This document shows positions 30,385 to 39,626 of a stretch of DNA of 47,764 nt, one piece after another. Origin of the DNA: Erysipelotrichaceae bacterium (GTDB lineage: Bacteria > Bacillota_I > Bacilli_A > RFN20 > CAG-826); NCBI GenBank assembly GCA_015059185.1, contig SVAY01000012.1:1-47764 (forward strand). The letters are read 5' to 3'. Numbering within the stretch: position 1 is the stretch's first letter; the number at the start of each line of letters is the position of its first letter. Both the position numbers and the translations under genes were made by a program. The notes beneath the pieces are model-generated. The model did not search any database and was not told the origin of the DNA. It worked only from the letters and a program-made list of their open reading frames with translations.

Positions 30385-31456
30385 AGAAGTTGAACACACA
30401 AGACATCAAACAATCACAATTAATAAGATTAGTGACGCTACTAAGAAATCTTTTAAAACTAGAGTCATCTCCGCCATTATTGGTTTAGCCATTATTATTC
30501 CTGTTTTAATTATTGGAGACTGGGCATTCTTTGCTCTTCTCGTCGCCGCTTTATTTATGGCGGTTATTGAATTAATTAGATGTGCGAAGACAAAATATTC
30601 TCGTTGGGCATATGTTGCTACATTTGTCTTATGCTTATTAATTATTATTTGGCCTCTACTCGGTTCTTTACTTGTAGATGGTGGAGCATCTTGGGATATT
30701 GGACACATCTATTCAGGATATGACAGACTATATGTCTCTGTTATCGTCTTAGTGATTAGCATATTTGCGTTATTTTACGTCATCATGTGGGATGAAAATT
30801 TCACGGTAAGAGATGCTTGCTTTATCTTTGCAGTTGGATTCTTAATCGCTTTAGGGTTCCAATCACTTTTATATTTAAGATTTTTCCCAACTAGTCATAT
30901 CTTCCAATATGATGAGATTAATTATGGTGGGTTCTATAACCTCAATAACACATTCGGTTCAATGTGGCTCATCATCTATTTATTAATTGCGGTATTTGGC
31001 ACTGATGTCGGCGCATATATGTTTGGTGTGCTTTTTGGAAAGAGCAAGATCAATCCTCGTATCTCTCCTAATAAGACTTGGGCAGGATTCTGGGGTGGAT
31101 TATTATTTAGTAGCATCTTCTCTATGGGCTTCGCCTTTATTATGGCAGCATGCGATAATCCAATCATGCCATTTAGAATGATTAACGGTGAGCTTAGATC
31201 CATCTTTGATTTATCTCACTGGTATAACATTGTTATTTTATCTATCCTTATTCCTCCTTTTGCGACATTAGGAGATTTCGTTTTCAGTGCGATTAAACGT
31301 TATTATAACATCAAGGATTTCTCTCATATCATTCCAGGACATGGTGGTATCTTAGATAGACTTGATTCTATTATCTTTGCCGCTTTACTCATGGCAATAT
31401 TTGTCTCTGTATCCTTTGCAATTGATTGCGGCACATTCAGCTTATTAATTATCTAA
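30377..31456 (+). CDS. cdsA: Phosphatidate cytidylyltransferase
   Basis: A 359-residue membrane enzyme making CDP-diacylglycerol from phosphatidate and CTP. About eight membrane helices; ISPNKTWAGFWGGLL and the signature GDFVFSAIKRYYNIKDFSHI, then PGHGGILDRLDS, are diagnostic. It is longer than the usual 265-285 residues because of a hydrophilic N-terminus (about 35 residues) and a loop at about 165-195. GGAGGG lies before the ATG, inside the uppS end. Confidence 0.95.
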   Translation: MSEEVEHTRHQTITINKISDATKKSFKTRVISAIIGLAIIIPVLIIGDWAFFALLVAALFMAVIELIRCAKTKYSRWAYVATFVLCLLIIIWPLLGSLLVDGGASWDIGHIYSGYDRLYVSVIVLVISIFALFYVIMWDENFTVRDACFIFAVGFLIALGFQSLLYLRFFPTSHIFQYDEINYGGFYNLNNTFGSMWLIIYLLIAVFGTDVGAYMFGVLFGKSKINPRISPNKTWAGFWGGLLFSSIFSMGFAFIMAACDNPIMPFRMINGELRSIFDLSHWYNIVILSILIPPFATLGDFVFSAIKRYYNIKDFSHIIPGHGGILDRLDSIIFAALLMAIFVSVSFAIDCGTFSLLII

Positions 31457-31461
31457 TACAT

Positions 31462-32616
31462 ATGGAACGACTACTTTTACTTGGGGCGTCCGGCTCAATC
31501 GGAACCCAAACTCTTTCTATTTTAAAAAACGCCACTAAAGATTTTGAATTAGTGGGTTTTTCAGTCGGAAAAAGAACGAGAAATATTAGTTATTTAATTA
31601 AAAAATACCCAACAATTAAAGGGGTTTGTATGATTTCTAAAGATAAAATGAAGTCATATCAAAAGCGTTACCCTAACATTAAATTCTTCTATGGAGATCA
31701 AGGATTACTCGATTTAATAGACTATACCAATCCAACGATGGTGGAGAATGCTTTAGTGGGTTTTGTTGGACTAGTTCCTACCATTCACGCTTTAAAGAAA
31801 AATCTTAAAGTAGCACTTGCTAATAAAGAAGCCTTGGTTGTTGGAGGAGAACTTGTTAACGATTTACTTGCTCATGGACATGGTTCGTTATATCCAATTG
31901 ATAGTGAGCATTCAGCTTTATGGAAATGTTTAAAAGTAGATGATCAAAACGTTGATAAAATGATTATCACTGCTAGTGGAGGAGCCTTTAGAAGACTTAG
32001 TCGAGATGAATTAACTAATGTCACTGCGAAAGACGCTCTTGCTCATCCTACTTGGAAAATGGGAGCAAAGATTACTATTGACTGTGCAACAATGGTTAAT
32101 AAATCTTTTGAAATTATTGAGGCACATTATTTATTTAATTATCCTAGTGAGAAGATTATGGTCCTTCTTCATGAAGAAAGTCATATCCATTCTATGCTTA
32201 GATATGTTGACGGCACATATCGCGCAGAAATATCTAAACCAGATATGCGTAACCCTATTAGATTTGCTTTATATCTAGGTGAGATACCATTTAAAACTTA
32301 TACCGCAAGTGATTATCGTAATTTTGGTCCATATCACTTTCATGATTTTGATATAGCTAGATATCCTATCGTAAGATATGCTTCTAAAGTCATCGATGAA
32401 AAAGGTACCTATGGAGCGGTGTTTAATGCGAGCAATGAAGAAGCGGTGTACGAATTTTTAAAAGGAAATATTCCTTTCCTTGCAATTGAAAAAATTATTA
32501 GTAAACTAATGGATAAACACGTGAACAAACCTCATCCAACTTTAAATGAATTAATTAAAGTTGATAAAGAGACACGTGAAGAAGTGCATGAACTTATTAG
32601 AAAGGGTGAATATTGA
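31462..32616 (+). CDS. dxr: 1-deoxy-D-xylulose 5-phosphate reductoisomerase
   Basis: A 384-residue enzyme for the second step of the MEP isoprenoid pathway, which feeds UppS. NADPH site LLGASGSIGTQTL; catalytic ANKEALV, PIDSEHSAL, ITASGGAFR and HPTWKMGAKITIDCATMVNK. The start at 31462 is chosen over the in-frame 31426, which lies inside cdsA; it is 5 bases after the cdsA stop. The TGA stop overlaps the rseP ATG. Confidence 0.96.
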   Translation: MERLLLLGASGSIGTQTLSILKNATKDFELVGFSVGKRTRNISYLIKKYPTIKGVCMISKDKMKSYQKRYPNIKFFYGDQGLLDLIDYTNPTMVENALVGFVGLVPTIHALKKNLKVALANKEALVVGGELVNDLLAHGHGSLYPIDSEHSALWKCLKVDDQNVDKMIITASGGAFRRLSRDELTNVTAKDALAHPTWKMGAKITIDCATMVNKSFEIIEAHYLFNYPSEKIMVLLHEESHIHSMLRYVDGTYRAEISKPDMRNPIRFALYLGEIPFKTYTASDYRNFGPYHFHDFDIARYPIVRYASKVIDEKGTYGAVFNASNEEAVYEFLKGNIPFLAIEKIISKLMDKHVNKPHPTLNELIKVDKETREEVHELIRKGEY

Positions 32617-34082
32617 TGAATATATTGTTTACATTCTTATATATCTTATTATTCATTTTCTGTTTATCCGTTTTAATCGTGGTTCATGAATTAGGTCACT
32701 TTGCCACTGCGAAGTTCTTTAAAGTTTATGTTAAAGAGTTTTCTATTGGTTTTGGTCCTGCTTTATTACATAAAAGAAGAAAGAATGGAGAAACTTATTT
32801 CTCACTTAGAGCCATCCCATTTGGTGGATATGTATCAATGTATGGAGAAGGGATGGAAGAAGATGATCCAGACCTTAAGGGTATTGATCCATCTCGTAGT
32901 TTTACTAACCTTAAAAAATGGAAAAGAATTATCATCCTCTTTGCTGGTGTCTTTAATAATGCGATATTAGCTCTTATCCTTTTCTTAATCTCTGAATCAT
33001 GCTTCATTCAAAAAGGCATGTATTTAAATTATGTTGGAGTGGAAGAAGGCTCTATAGCAGCCAAAATTGAAAACCCAATCAACAACGAAGATTATATCTC
33101 CTTACGCAGATATGAAAATGTTGATAATATTGATGGCTTATACATCGTTGATAAAGATACAGCTTATGTTACTTATGACAATAATGGTGAAGAAAGTACT
33201 AAACTTGCCGCTGCGATATTAGATATTAGAAGTGCAACATATACTTCTAGAAGTTATGACACTAATCTTAGATTCTATCTTAGAGATAATGAAGGCAAGA
33301 TTTTAGGGACTGAAGTATTAGCAACTGAAACTAATGTTAAATCAGTTTATTTTAGTGTCACTACCGCTAAAGGAGCTTATAAACAATACATTAATTCCGC
33401 TTGGGTAATTGTACCTGATACACCTATTGAAAACCCTCAAGAAGGTATGGTATATCGCGATAAAGAAAACAAGACTTTAAGAAAGTGGAACGGTAAAGAA
33501 TGGGTGAAGACAACTTATGATTCATCTGGTTATATCTCTCCAACTGATATTAAAGAATTCTATGTTTGGTATGATTTAGAAAACGAAAAGTCTATTCATC
33601 CTCTTTCTTTAGGTGTCACCACCAAAGAAGAAAAAAGAGTATTTGAAAGTAGTGGTCTATCATTCTTATATGAAGAATATTGGAATGATGCTGGTCAAGT
33701 AGCTAGTAAGACCTTTATCGACTTTGGTAATAGTGCAACCGCTATTGTAAGAGGTTTAGGTAGTTTATTCACTTCCACCCAAAGTTGGAAAGAAGTGGGT
33801 GGTGTTATTGCTATCGGCGTACAAACTACCAATATCTTAAAAGATTTTGGTTTAGCAAAATTCATTTATATCTGGGGCTTAATCTCCGTTAACTTAGCGA
33901 TTATCAATCTCTTACCATTCCCTGGTTTAGATGGCTGGCAAATCGTTGTTTTAGTGGTCGAAGCAGTGGCTCATAGAGAAATACCTGATAAGGTGAAGAA
34001 TATCGTTTCCTTTGTTGGACTAGCGATATTATTTGCTTTCATGATATTGATACTAGTAAAGGACTTTATAGGATTATTCTAA
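32616..34082 (+). CDS. rseP: RseP/RasP-type site-2 intramembrane zinc metalloprotease with atypical extracytoplasmic insert
   Basis: A 488-residue membrane protease cleaving anti-sigma factors and signal-peptide remnants inside the membrane. Active site HELGH (24-28) in the first helix, GPALLHKRRKNGETYFSLRAIPFGGYV next, and the C-terminal LLPFPGLDGWQ. Where a PDZ domain (GSPAAKAG..GD) is expected, only a degenerate trace remains (VEEGSIAAK). A roughly 200-residue insert follows, containing EGMVYRDKENKTLRKWNGKEW (within 273-299), which resembles the short repeat at the tips of phage tail fibres and surface proteins. The start at 32616 overlaps the dxr TGA, with AAAGGGTG upstream. Confidence 0.92.
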   Translation: MNILFTFLYILLFIFCLSVLIVVHELGHFATAKFFKVYVKEFSIGFGPALLHKRRKNGETYFSLRAIPFGGYVSMYGEGMEEDDPDLKGIDPSRSFTNLKKWKRIIILFAGVFNNAILALILFLISESCFIQKGMYLNYVGVEEGSIAAKIENPINNEDYISLRRYENVDNIDGLYIVDKDTAYVTYDNNGEESTKLAAAILDIRSATYTSRSYDTNLRFYLRDNEGKILGTEVLATETNVKSVYFSVTTAKGAYKQYINSAWVIVPDTPIENPQEGMVYRDKENKTLRKWNGKEWVKTTYDSSGYISPTDIKEFYVWYDLENEKSIHPLSLGVTTKEEKRVFESSGLSFLYEEYWNDAGQVASKTFIDFGNSATAIVRGLGSLFTSTQSWKEVGGVIAIGVQTTNILKDFGLAKFIYIWGLISVNLAIINLLPFPGLDGWQIVVLVVEAVAHREIPDKVKNIVSFVGLAILFAFMILILVKDFIGLF

Positions 34083-34083
34083 T

Positions 34084-37000
34084 ATGACTGATAAGATGAT
34101 GCGTTTCTTAAAAAGTATCGAGATATACAATTTCGATGATTTTGATATTGAATTCGATATGATCTCTAAGAACCGTTTTAATCCTAAACAGTACGACATG
34201 ATGATTGTAAAACAAACACCATGGAACTACGAAAGAATTCGTCAATTCCAAGAAGCTTTAAGTAATATTGATTACCCATATACTTTAACTTTCTCTTATA
34301 AAGAAAGACCAACAGGAATTGATGTTGTTAATCTATTTAATGATTGGTACCAAACGATTTATCGCACCATTCCTAAGCTCAAGTTTTTAGCGAGTGAATC
34401 AAAAGAAGATTATATCGATATCGTTTATCCTAATGAGGAAAGTGAAATCATCTATCAAGAAGCCATTAAAGAATTTAAAGACTTTTTATCATTCTTAAAT
34501 TATGAATTCGTCTTTACCACCAAAGTGGAAAAAGAAGATGAGATTATTCAAGTTGATAAAGTTGAGCTCAATAAGATAGCAGAAGAAGCAAAAGAAGAAG
34601 CGGAACAAATCATTGAAGAAACGCAAACTGAAGATGATGTGATTGACCGTAATGAGATACAAGATCAAATAGAAGAAGAGAGAAAGTCGCTTGATCTTCA
34701 AATCGAAGAAACTCTTTTAGAAGAAATGAAACGTAATAAACGTGAAATGGATAAAGAAAGAGAAAGAGCAAGAAGAAATAAAAGAGGTGGTTATGTTCCT
34801 ATTGACCACATTAACGATATAGTTGATACCACTAATAATGTCGACTTCAGTGGTAAAGTCTATAAGATTGAAGAGAAGGTTTTTAATAGTGGACGTAGCC
34901 GTGTAGCGATTGGTGTTGGAGATGGAGAAGGCGCGATTAGTGTCATCATGAGTGGCAGTCAAGATTCTCCAAATAGTTTAGAATTTATGAAGGATATGAA
35001 AGTGAAGAGTAATATCCGTGTTAGAGGCGCTGTATATAAAGATGACTTTACTGGCGAGTTAACAATTAGAGGTCACTTTATCAACCTTTTGCCACCAGAT
35101 GAATTAGCCGTAGATGAAGAACCAATAAAACGTGTTGAACTTCACCTACATTCAACGATGTCTAACCAAGATGGTGTCACATCAATGAAAGACTACTGTA
35201 AATACGCAAAAGCCTTAGGACATACAGCTATAGCAGTGACTGACCATGGTGTTGTTCAGGCCTTCCCAGCTGCTCAAAATGCCGCAAAGGAAGTTGGCAT
35301 CAAGATGATTTATGGCTGTGAATTCTACATGATTGATGAACCATTAATTTATACGAAAAATAATGTAGATTTACCATTAAATAATGCGAATTACGTAGTT
35401 TTGGACTTAGAAACTACAGGCTTAAGTTCAAGATATGACAAGATTATGGAATTTGGGGCAGTCCGTGTCGAAAAAGGAATTGTTGTTTCCCATATGGATA
35501 TATTAATTAACCCAGAACGAAACATACCTCCTAAAATTTCTGAGATTACTGGATTAACTGACGATATGTTTGTTGGACAACCTACAATCAAAGAAGCAAT
35601 GCCTCGTATATTAGAATATATTAAAGATGCCATTTTGGTAACACATAACGCATCCTTCGACTATAACTTCTTACGTGAAGCTTCTTTAGAACTTGGTTAT
35701 GGTGATTTAACTAATCCAGTCATTGATACTTTAGCTTTATCTCACTATTTATTCCCATATGCTGCTCGACATAGTTTAGGCAGTTTATGTAACAATATGG
35801 AAATTGCTTATGATGAAGATAAAGCCCATAGAGCGGACTACGATGCTGAAGTACTTAATAACGTCTGGCAACCAATGTTAGAAAGACTTATTAAAGAACA
35901 TCATGTTGTTACTCATTTAGATTTGGCTAACCTTAAGACTCCTATGGATTCTGATATCTTTAAATATCTTAGGTCCTACCACACTACAGTATTAACCAAG
36001 AACAAGAGTGGTCTTAGAGATTTATATGAACTCGTCTCTTTAGCCCATACTAAATATTTAGGTAAGTTACCTCTTATTCCTCGTCGTGAACTTAATAGAT
36101 TAAGAAAAGATTTACTAATTGGTACTGCTTGCTTTAATGGTGAAATCTTTAACTATGCTAGAAACTATTCTAAAGAACTCCTAAAGAAAGCCATGGAATT
36201 CTATGATTATGTTGAAGTCCAACCTTTAGAAAACTATTCCTATTTAGTGAATATGGGTGAATTAACTGAAGAAGAAGTCAAACAATATGTACTAGATATT
36301 ATTGAAGCGGCTGATGAACTTGGTAAACCAGTTGTCGCAACAGGTGATGTTCACTATTTAACACCAAAAGAAAAGATCTTTAGAGATGTTTATATTAATA
36401 ACAAGGCAGTTGGAGGAGCGAATCACGACCTCTATCCATTTAAACGTGTGAGAATGCCACATTTTGAAAATCCTAATCAACACTTTAGAACAACAAAAGA
36501 AATGCTTGATTGCTTCTCATTCTTAGGTGAAGAAAAAGCCTATGAAATAGTGGTGAAGAACACCAATATGATTGCGGATCAAATTGAAGAATTCATGCCA
36601 GCTCCAAATGATCACCTTTATCAACCTCATATTGATAAATGTGCAGAGAAGCTCAGAGATCTTTGTTATGAGACTGCTCATAATATGTATGGCGATCCTC
36701 TTCCAGAATTCATCCAAACCCGTTTAGATAAAGAACTTAATGGTGTTATCGGAGCAGGATACGAAGTGGTCTATTGGATCGCTCATTTATTAGTGAAGAA
36801 AACAATGGAAGATGGTTATATTGTTGGATCTCGTGGATCTGTTGGTTCATCTTTTGTTGCAACAATGGCGAAGATTACTGAAGTTAATCCTCTTCCGCCT
36901 CACTATATATGTCCTAATTGTAAACATCTAGAATGGGGTAGTGAAAACCATCCTGAGGTTAGAAGTGGATATGATTTACCTCCTAAGGTTTGTCCAGTAT

Positions 37001-38622
37001 GTGGAGAGCCTTTATCTCGTGAAGGACAAAATATTCCTTTTGAAACCTTCTTAGGATTTAATGCAGATAAAGTTCCTGATATCGACTTAAACTTCCCAGG
37101 TGATTATCAAGCGACTGCTCACGAATATACAAAAGTCTTCTTAGGAGAAAAGAACGTCTTTAGAGCGGGTACAATTGGTACATGTGCTGAAAAGACCGCT
37201 TTTGGTCTTGCTAAAGGATATTATGAAAAGAAGTTTGTAGAAGATGCATTAAACAATAAAGATATTAGATATAAGTTTGATCATAAACAAGTGACAATGA
37301 AGAATCTTGAAGATGCTGCTAAAGATAGAGTCAATAATGAGATATCTAAAGCTTATTTAGATTATCTTGCTAGTGGGTGCGTTGATGTAAGAAGAACTAC
37401 TGGTCAACACCCAGGTGGTATCGTTGTTGTGCCTGCTGACCATGAAGTATATGACTTTACTCCTATCCAATATCCTGCTGATGATAAAACAAGTGCATGG
37501 ATGACAACACACTTTGAATTTGAATCTATTCACGATACATTACTTAAACTTGATATGCTCGGACACGATGATCCTATGGCGCTTAAGATGATGTGTGAAC
37601 TTACAGGAGTGAATCTTTTCTCTATTCCTTTAAGTGATCCTAATGTCTTATCGCTTTTCTCATCTCCTAAAGCTCTTAAGATGGATCACGATTATCTAGG
37701 AGTGAAAACTGGTGCATTAGCCTTGCCTGAATTCGGTACTGAGAATACAAGACGCACTCTTGAAGCCACTAATCCAAAAACATTTTCTGATTTAGTAATC
37801 ATCTCTGGCTTATCACATGGTACTGGTGTGTGGGCTGGTAACGCAGAAGATTTAATCAAGAGTGGCACTACTAACTTACAAGGCGTTATCGGATGTCGTG
37901 ATGATATCATGACTTACTTAATGAGTATGGGAATTGAAGCTAGTACCGCATTTGCTATCATGGAAACTGTTCGTAAAAAGAACAAGTTCCTTAAGGATAC
38001 TCAAATTGAAGTTATGCGTTCTCATAACGTCCCTCAATACTACATTGATTCATGTAATAAGATTGAATACCTCTTCCCAAAAGGACACGCGGTTGCGTAT
38101 TGTATGATGGCTGTTAGAGTAGGTTACTTCAAAGTATATTATCCTCTCGAGTTCTATGCGACTTTCTTTACTGTTAGAAGTGAACAATATGATATTGAAG
38201 CTTTAGTGGGTGGAGAAGCTGCCATTATTGCAAAAATTGATGAACTCAGGGCAAAGAGTAGAATTAAGGGTGAAAAGCTTTCAAATAAAGAAGATGATAT
38301 TTTAAAAACACTTCAAGTTGCCCTAGAAATGGTGCAAAGAGGCTATAAATTTACAAATATTGATCTAAATAGAAGTGAAGCTGTGCGTTTTGTAGTAGAT
38401 AAAGAAAATAAAGCTCTTATTCCTCCATTCTCTACTGTTGATGGACTTGGTGGACATAATGCTGAAAGCGTTATTGAAGAAAGAAATAAAAGAGCGTTCT
38501 CTAGTATTGAAGACTTGCTTAGTAGAACACATCTTACTGGAACAAATGTAGGAGATTTAAAGAGATTAGGAGTTCTTAAAGATTTACCTGAATCAGATCA
38601 AATGTCTTTATTTGATTTTTAA
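34084..38622 (+). CDS. polC: DNA polymerase III alpha subunit, PolC type
   Basis: The 1512-residue replicative polymerase of low-GC Gram-positives with built-in 3'-5' proofreading. Order: N-terminal domain with a charged coiled region (about 160-245), OB fold (about 250-345), PHP domain VELHLHSTMSNQDG (from about 352) interrupted by the DEDD exonuclease (VVLDLETTGLSS near 438; HNASFDYNF), polymerase core with GSRGSVGSSFVATMA, a Cys4 zinc site (CPNC..CPVC), catalytic PDIDLNF (about 998-1004) and the C-terminal tail SDQMSLFDF for the sliding clamp (QxxLF). In many Firmicutes proS lies between rseP and polC; it is absent here. Confidence 0.98.
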   Translation: MTDKMMRFLKSIEIYNFDDFDIEFDMISKNRFNPKQYDMMIVKQTPWNYERIRQFQEALSNIDYPYTLTFSYKERPTGIDVVNLFNDWYQTIYRTIPKLKFLASESKEDYIDIVYPNEESEIIYQEAIKEFKDFLSFLNYEFVFTTKVEKEDEIIQVDKVELNKIAEEAKEEAEQIIEETQTEDDVIDRNEIQDQIEEERKSLDLQIEETLLEEMKRNKREMDKERERARRNKRGGYVPIDHINDIVDTTNNVDFSGKVYKIEEKVFNSGRSRVAIGVGDGEGAISVIMSGSQDSPNSLEFMKDMKVKSNIRVRGAVYKDDFTGELTIRGHFINLLPPDELAVDEEPIKRVELHLHSTMSNQDGVTSMKDYCKYAKALGHTAIAVTDHGVVQAFPAAQNAAKEVGIKMIYGCEFYMIDEPLIYTKNNVDLPLNNANYVVLDLETTGLSSRYDKIMEFGAVRVEKGIVVSHMDILINPERNIPPKISEITGLTDDMFVGQPTIKEAMPRILEYIKDAILVTHNASFDYNFLREASLELGYGDLTNPVIDTLALSHYLFPYAARHSLGSLCNNMEIAYDEDKAHRADYDAEVLNNVWQPMLERLIKEHHVVTHLDLANLKTPMDSDIFKYLRSYHTTVLTKNKSGLRDLYELVSLAHTKYLGKLPLIPRRELNRLRKDLLIGTACFNGEIFNYARNYSKELLKKAMEFYDYVEVQPLENYSYLVNMGELTEEEVKQYVLDIIEAADELGKPVVATGDVHYLTPKEKIFRDVYINNKAVGGANHDLYPFKRVRMPHFENPNQHFRTTKEMLDCFSFLGEEKAYEIVVKNTNMIADQIEEFMPAPNDHLYQPHIDKCAEKLRDLCYETAHNMYGDPLPEFIQTRLDKELNGVIGAGYEVVYWIAHLLVKKTMEDGYIVGSRGSVGSSFVATMAKITEVNPLPPHYICPNCKHLEWGSENHPEVRSGYDLPPKVCPVCGEPLSREGQNIPFETFLGFNADKVPDIDLNFPGDYQATAHEYTKVFLGEKNVFRAGTIGTCAEKTAFGLAKGYYEKKFVEDALNNKDIRYKFDHKQVTMKNLEDAAKDRVNNEISKAYLDYLASGCVDVRRTTGQHPGGIVVVPADHEVYDFTPIQYPADDKTSAWMTTHFEFESIHDTLLKLDMLGHDDPMALKMMCELTGVNLFSIPLSDPNVLSLFSSPKALKMDHDYLGVKTGALALPEFGTENTRRTLEATNPKTFSDLVIISGLSHGTGVWAGNAEDLIKSGTTNLQGVIGCRDDIMTYLMSMGIEASTAFAIMETVRKKNKFLKDTQIEVMRSHNVPQYYIDSCNKIEYLFPKGHAVAYCMMAVRVGYFKVYYPLEFYATFFTVRSEQYDIEALVGGEAAIIAKIDELRAKSRIKGEKLSNKEDDILKTLQVALEMVQRGYKFTNIDLNRSEAVRFVVDKENKALIPPFSTVDGLGGHNAESVIEERNKRAFSSIEDLLSRTHLTGTNVGDLKRLGVLKDLPESDQMSLFDF

Positions 38623-38624
38623 TA

Positions 38625-38701
38625 CGGAAAGTAGCGCAGCTTGGTAGCGCGTCTCGTTCGGGACGAGAAGGCCGTGGGTTCGAATCCCATCTTTCCGACC
38701 A
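38625..38701 (+). tRNA. tRNA-Pro (anticodon CGG)
   Basis: 77 bases with encoded CCA. Acceptor stem CGGAAAG/CTTTCCG, D arm GCGC/GCGC, anticodon stem TCTCG/CGAGA with loop TTCGGGA (anticodon CGG), T arm GTGGG-TTCGAAT-CCCAT. It begins two bases after the polC stop codon, so it must be excised from the polC transcript. A terminator follows. Confidence 0.95.
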
Positions 38702-38710
38702 AATATTTAT

Positions 38711-38735
38711 TAAGGGCATTGCCCTTTTTTTCTTT
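38711..38735 (+). terminator. Intrinsic terminator after polC/tRNA-Pro
   Basis: AAGGGC-ATT-GCCCTT (38712-38726) followed by TTTTTTC. Confidence 0.9.
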
Positions 38736-38786
38736 TGTTATTAATTATTTATTTTAAAATAAATCATTTATATTCATAATATTGTT

Positions 38787-39626
38787 ATGGAAAAACAAAG
38801 ACGCATACTTACAATACAAGATTATTCTTGTTTAGGCCGTTGCTCATTAACAGTAGCGCAGCCTACTATTTCCGCATGTGGTATTGAATGTGTTGGTATT
38901 CCTACTGCTATATTATCTAACCATACTCAATTTAAGAGTTGGACATTTGTTGATTTAACTGAAGAGTTAGATAAGATAGTCAATAAGTGGGATGAATATA
39001 ACCATTCGTTTAATTGTATCTATACCGGATACCTTTCAACATCACAAATCCCTATCGTAAAAGGTATTATTAATAAACTTCAAGATAATAACACCTTAGT
39101 ATTTATTGATCCTGCTATGGCGGATAATGGCAAGTTATATGCTGGATTCACTTTAGAGCATGTTTCTAAAATGAAAGAATTATTTAGTGGTGCAGATTAT
39201 GTAAAACCAAATATCACTGAAGCATGTTTATTAGTAGGTGAAGAATATAAGCCTAATAATAAGGAATTAGATTATTATATTAACCTTGCTAAGAAAGTAT
39301 ATGGCTTAGGATGTAAGAACGTCATCTTAACAGGCGTAAGAGTGAAAGAAGATAAGATTGGTATTGTTATCTATAATGCAAATGGATATCAATACATTGA
39401 AAATGAATATCTAAACATTTCTTATCATGGTACTGGGGATTTATTCTCATCCTGTCTATGTTCTTTATTAACATTAAATAAAGATATAAGTGAAGCGCTT
39501 AGAATTAGTCATAACTATGTTGTGAAAGCCATTAAAGCGACAATGGAAGATGGACTTGATGGACTTTTATATGGTCCTGAATTCGAACGCGCGATTCCTT
39601 ATTTAATAAACGAAATCAATAAATAA
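38787..39626 (+). CDS. Pyridoxal/pyridoxamine kinase (PdxY/PdxK-like)
   Basis: A 279-residue ribokinase-fold kinase making pyridoxal 5'-phosphate by salvage. ILTIQDYSCLGRCSLT at the N-terminus, YVKPNITEACLLVG, and the phosphotransfer motif HGTGDLFSSCL (GTGD about 214-217) are typical. No ribosome site precedes the ATG; a CATAAT box (38775-38780) places the canonical +1 exactly on the ATG. The next gene begins at its stop (TAATG), making a two-gene operon. Confidence 0.92.
   Translation: MEKQRRILTIQDYSCLGRCSLTVAQPTISACGIECVGIPTAILSNHTQFKSWTFVDLTEELDKIVNKWDEYNHSFNCIYTGYLSTSQIPIVKGIINKLQDNNTLVFIDPAMADNGKLYAGFTLEHVSKMKELFSGADYVKPNITEACLLVGEEYKPNNKELDYYINLAKKVYGLGCKNVILTGVRVKEDKIGIVIYNANGYQYIENEYLNISYHGTGDLFSSCLCSLLTLNKDISEALRISHNYVVKAIKATMEDGLDGLLYGPEFERAIPYLINEINK

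Noticed and set aside
30377..32616. Mycoplasma-type genetic code (TGA as Trp)
   Set aside because: uppS, dxr and rimM end at TGA in overlap with the next start codon, and Trp is encoded by TGG throughout.
34084..38622. DnaE-type polymerase
   Set aside because: The exonuclease is inserted in the PHP domain and the OB fold is N-terminal, which defines PolC.
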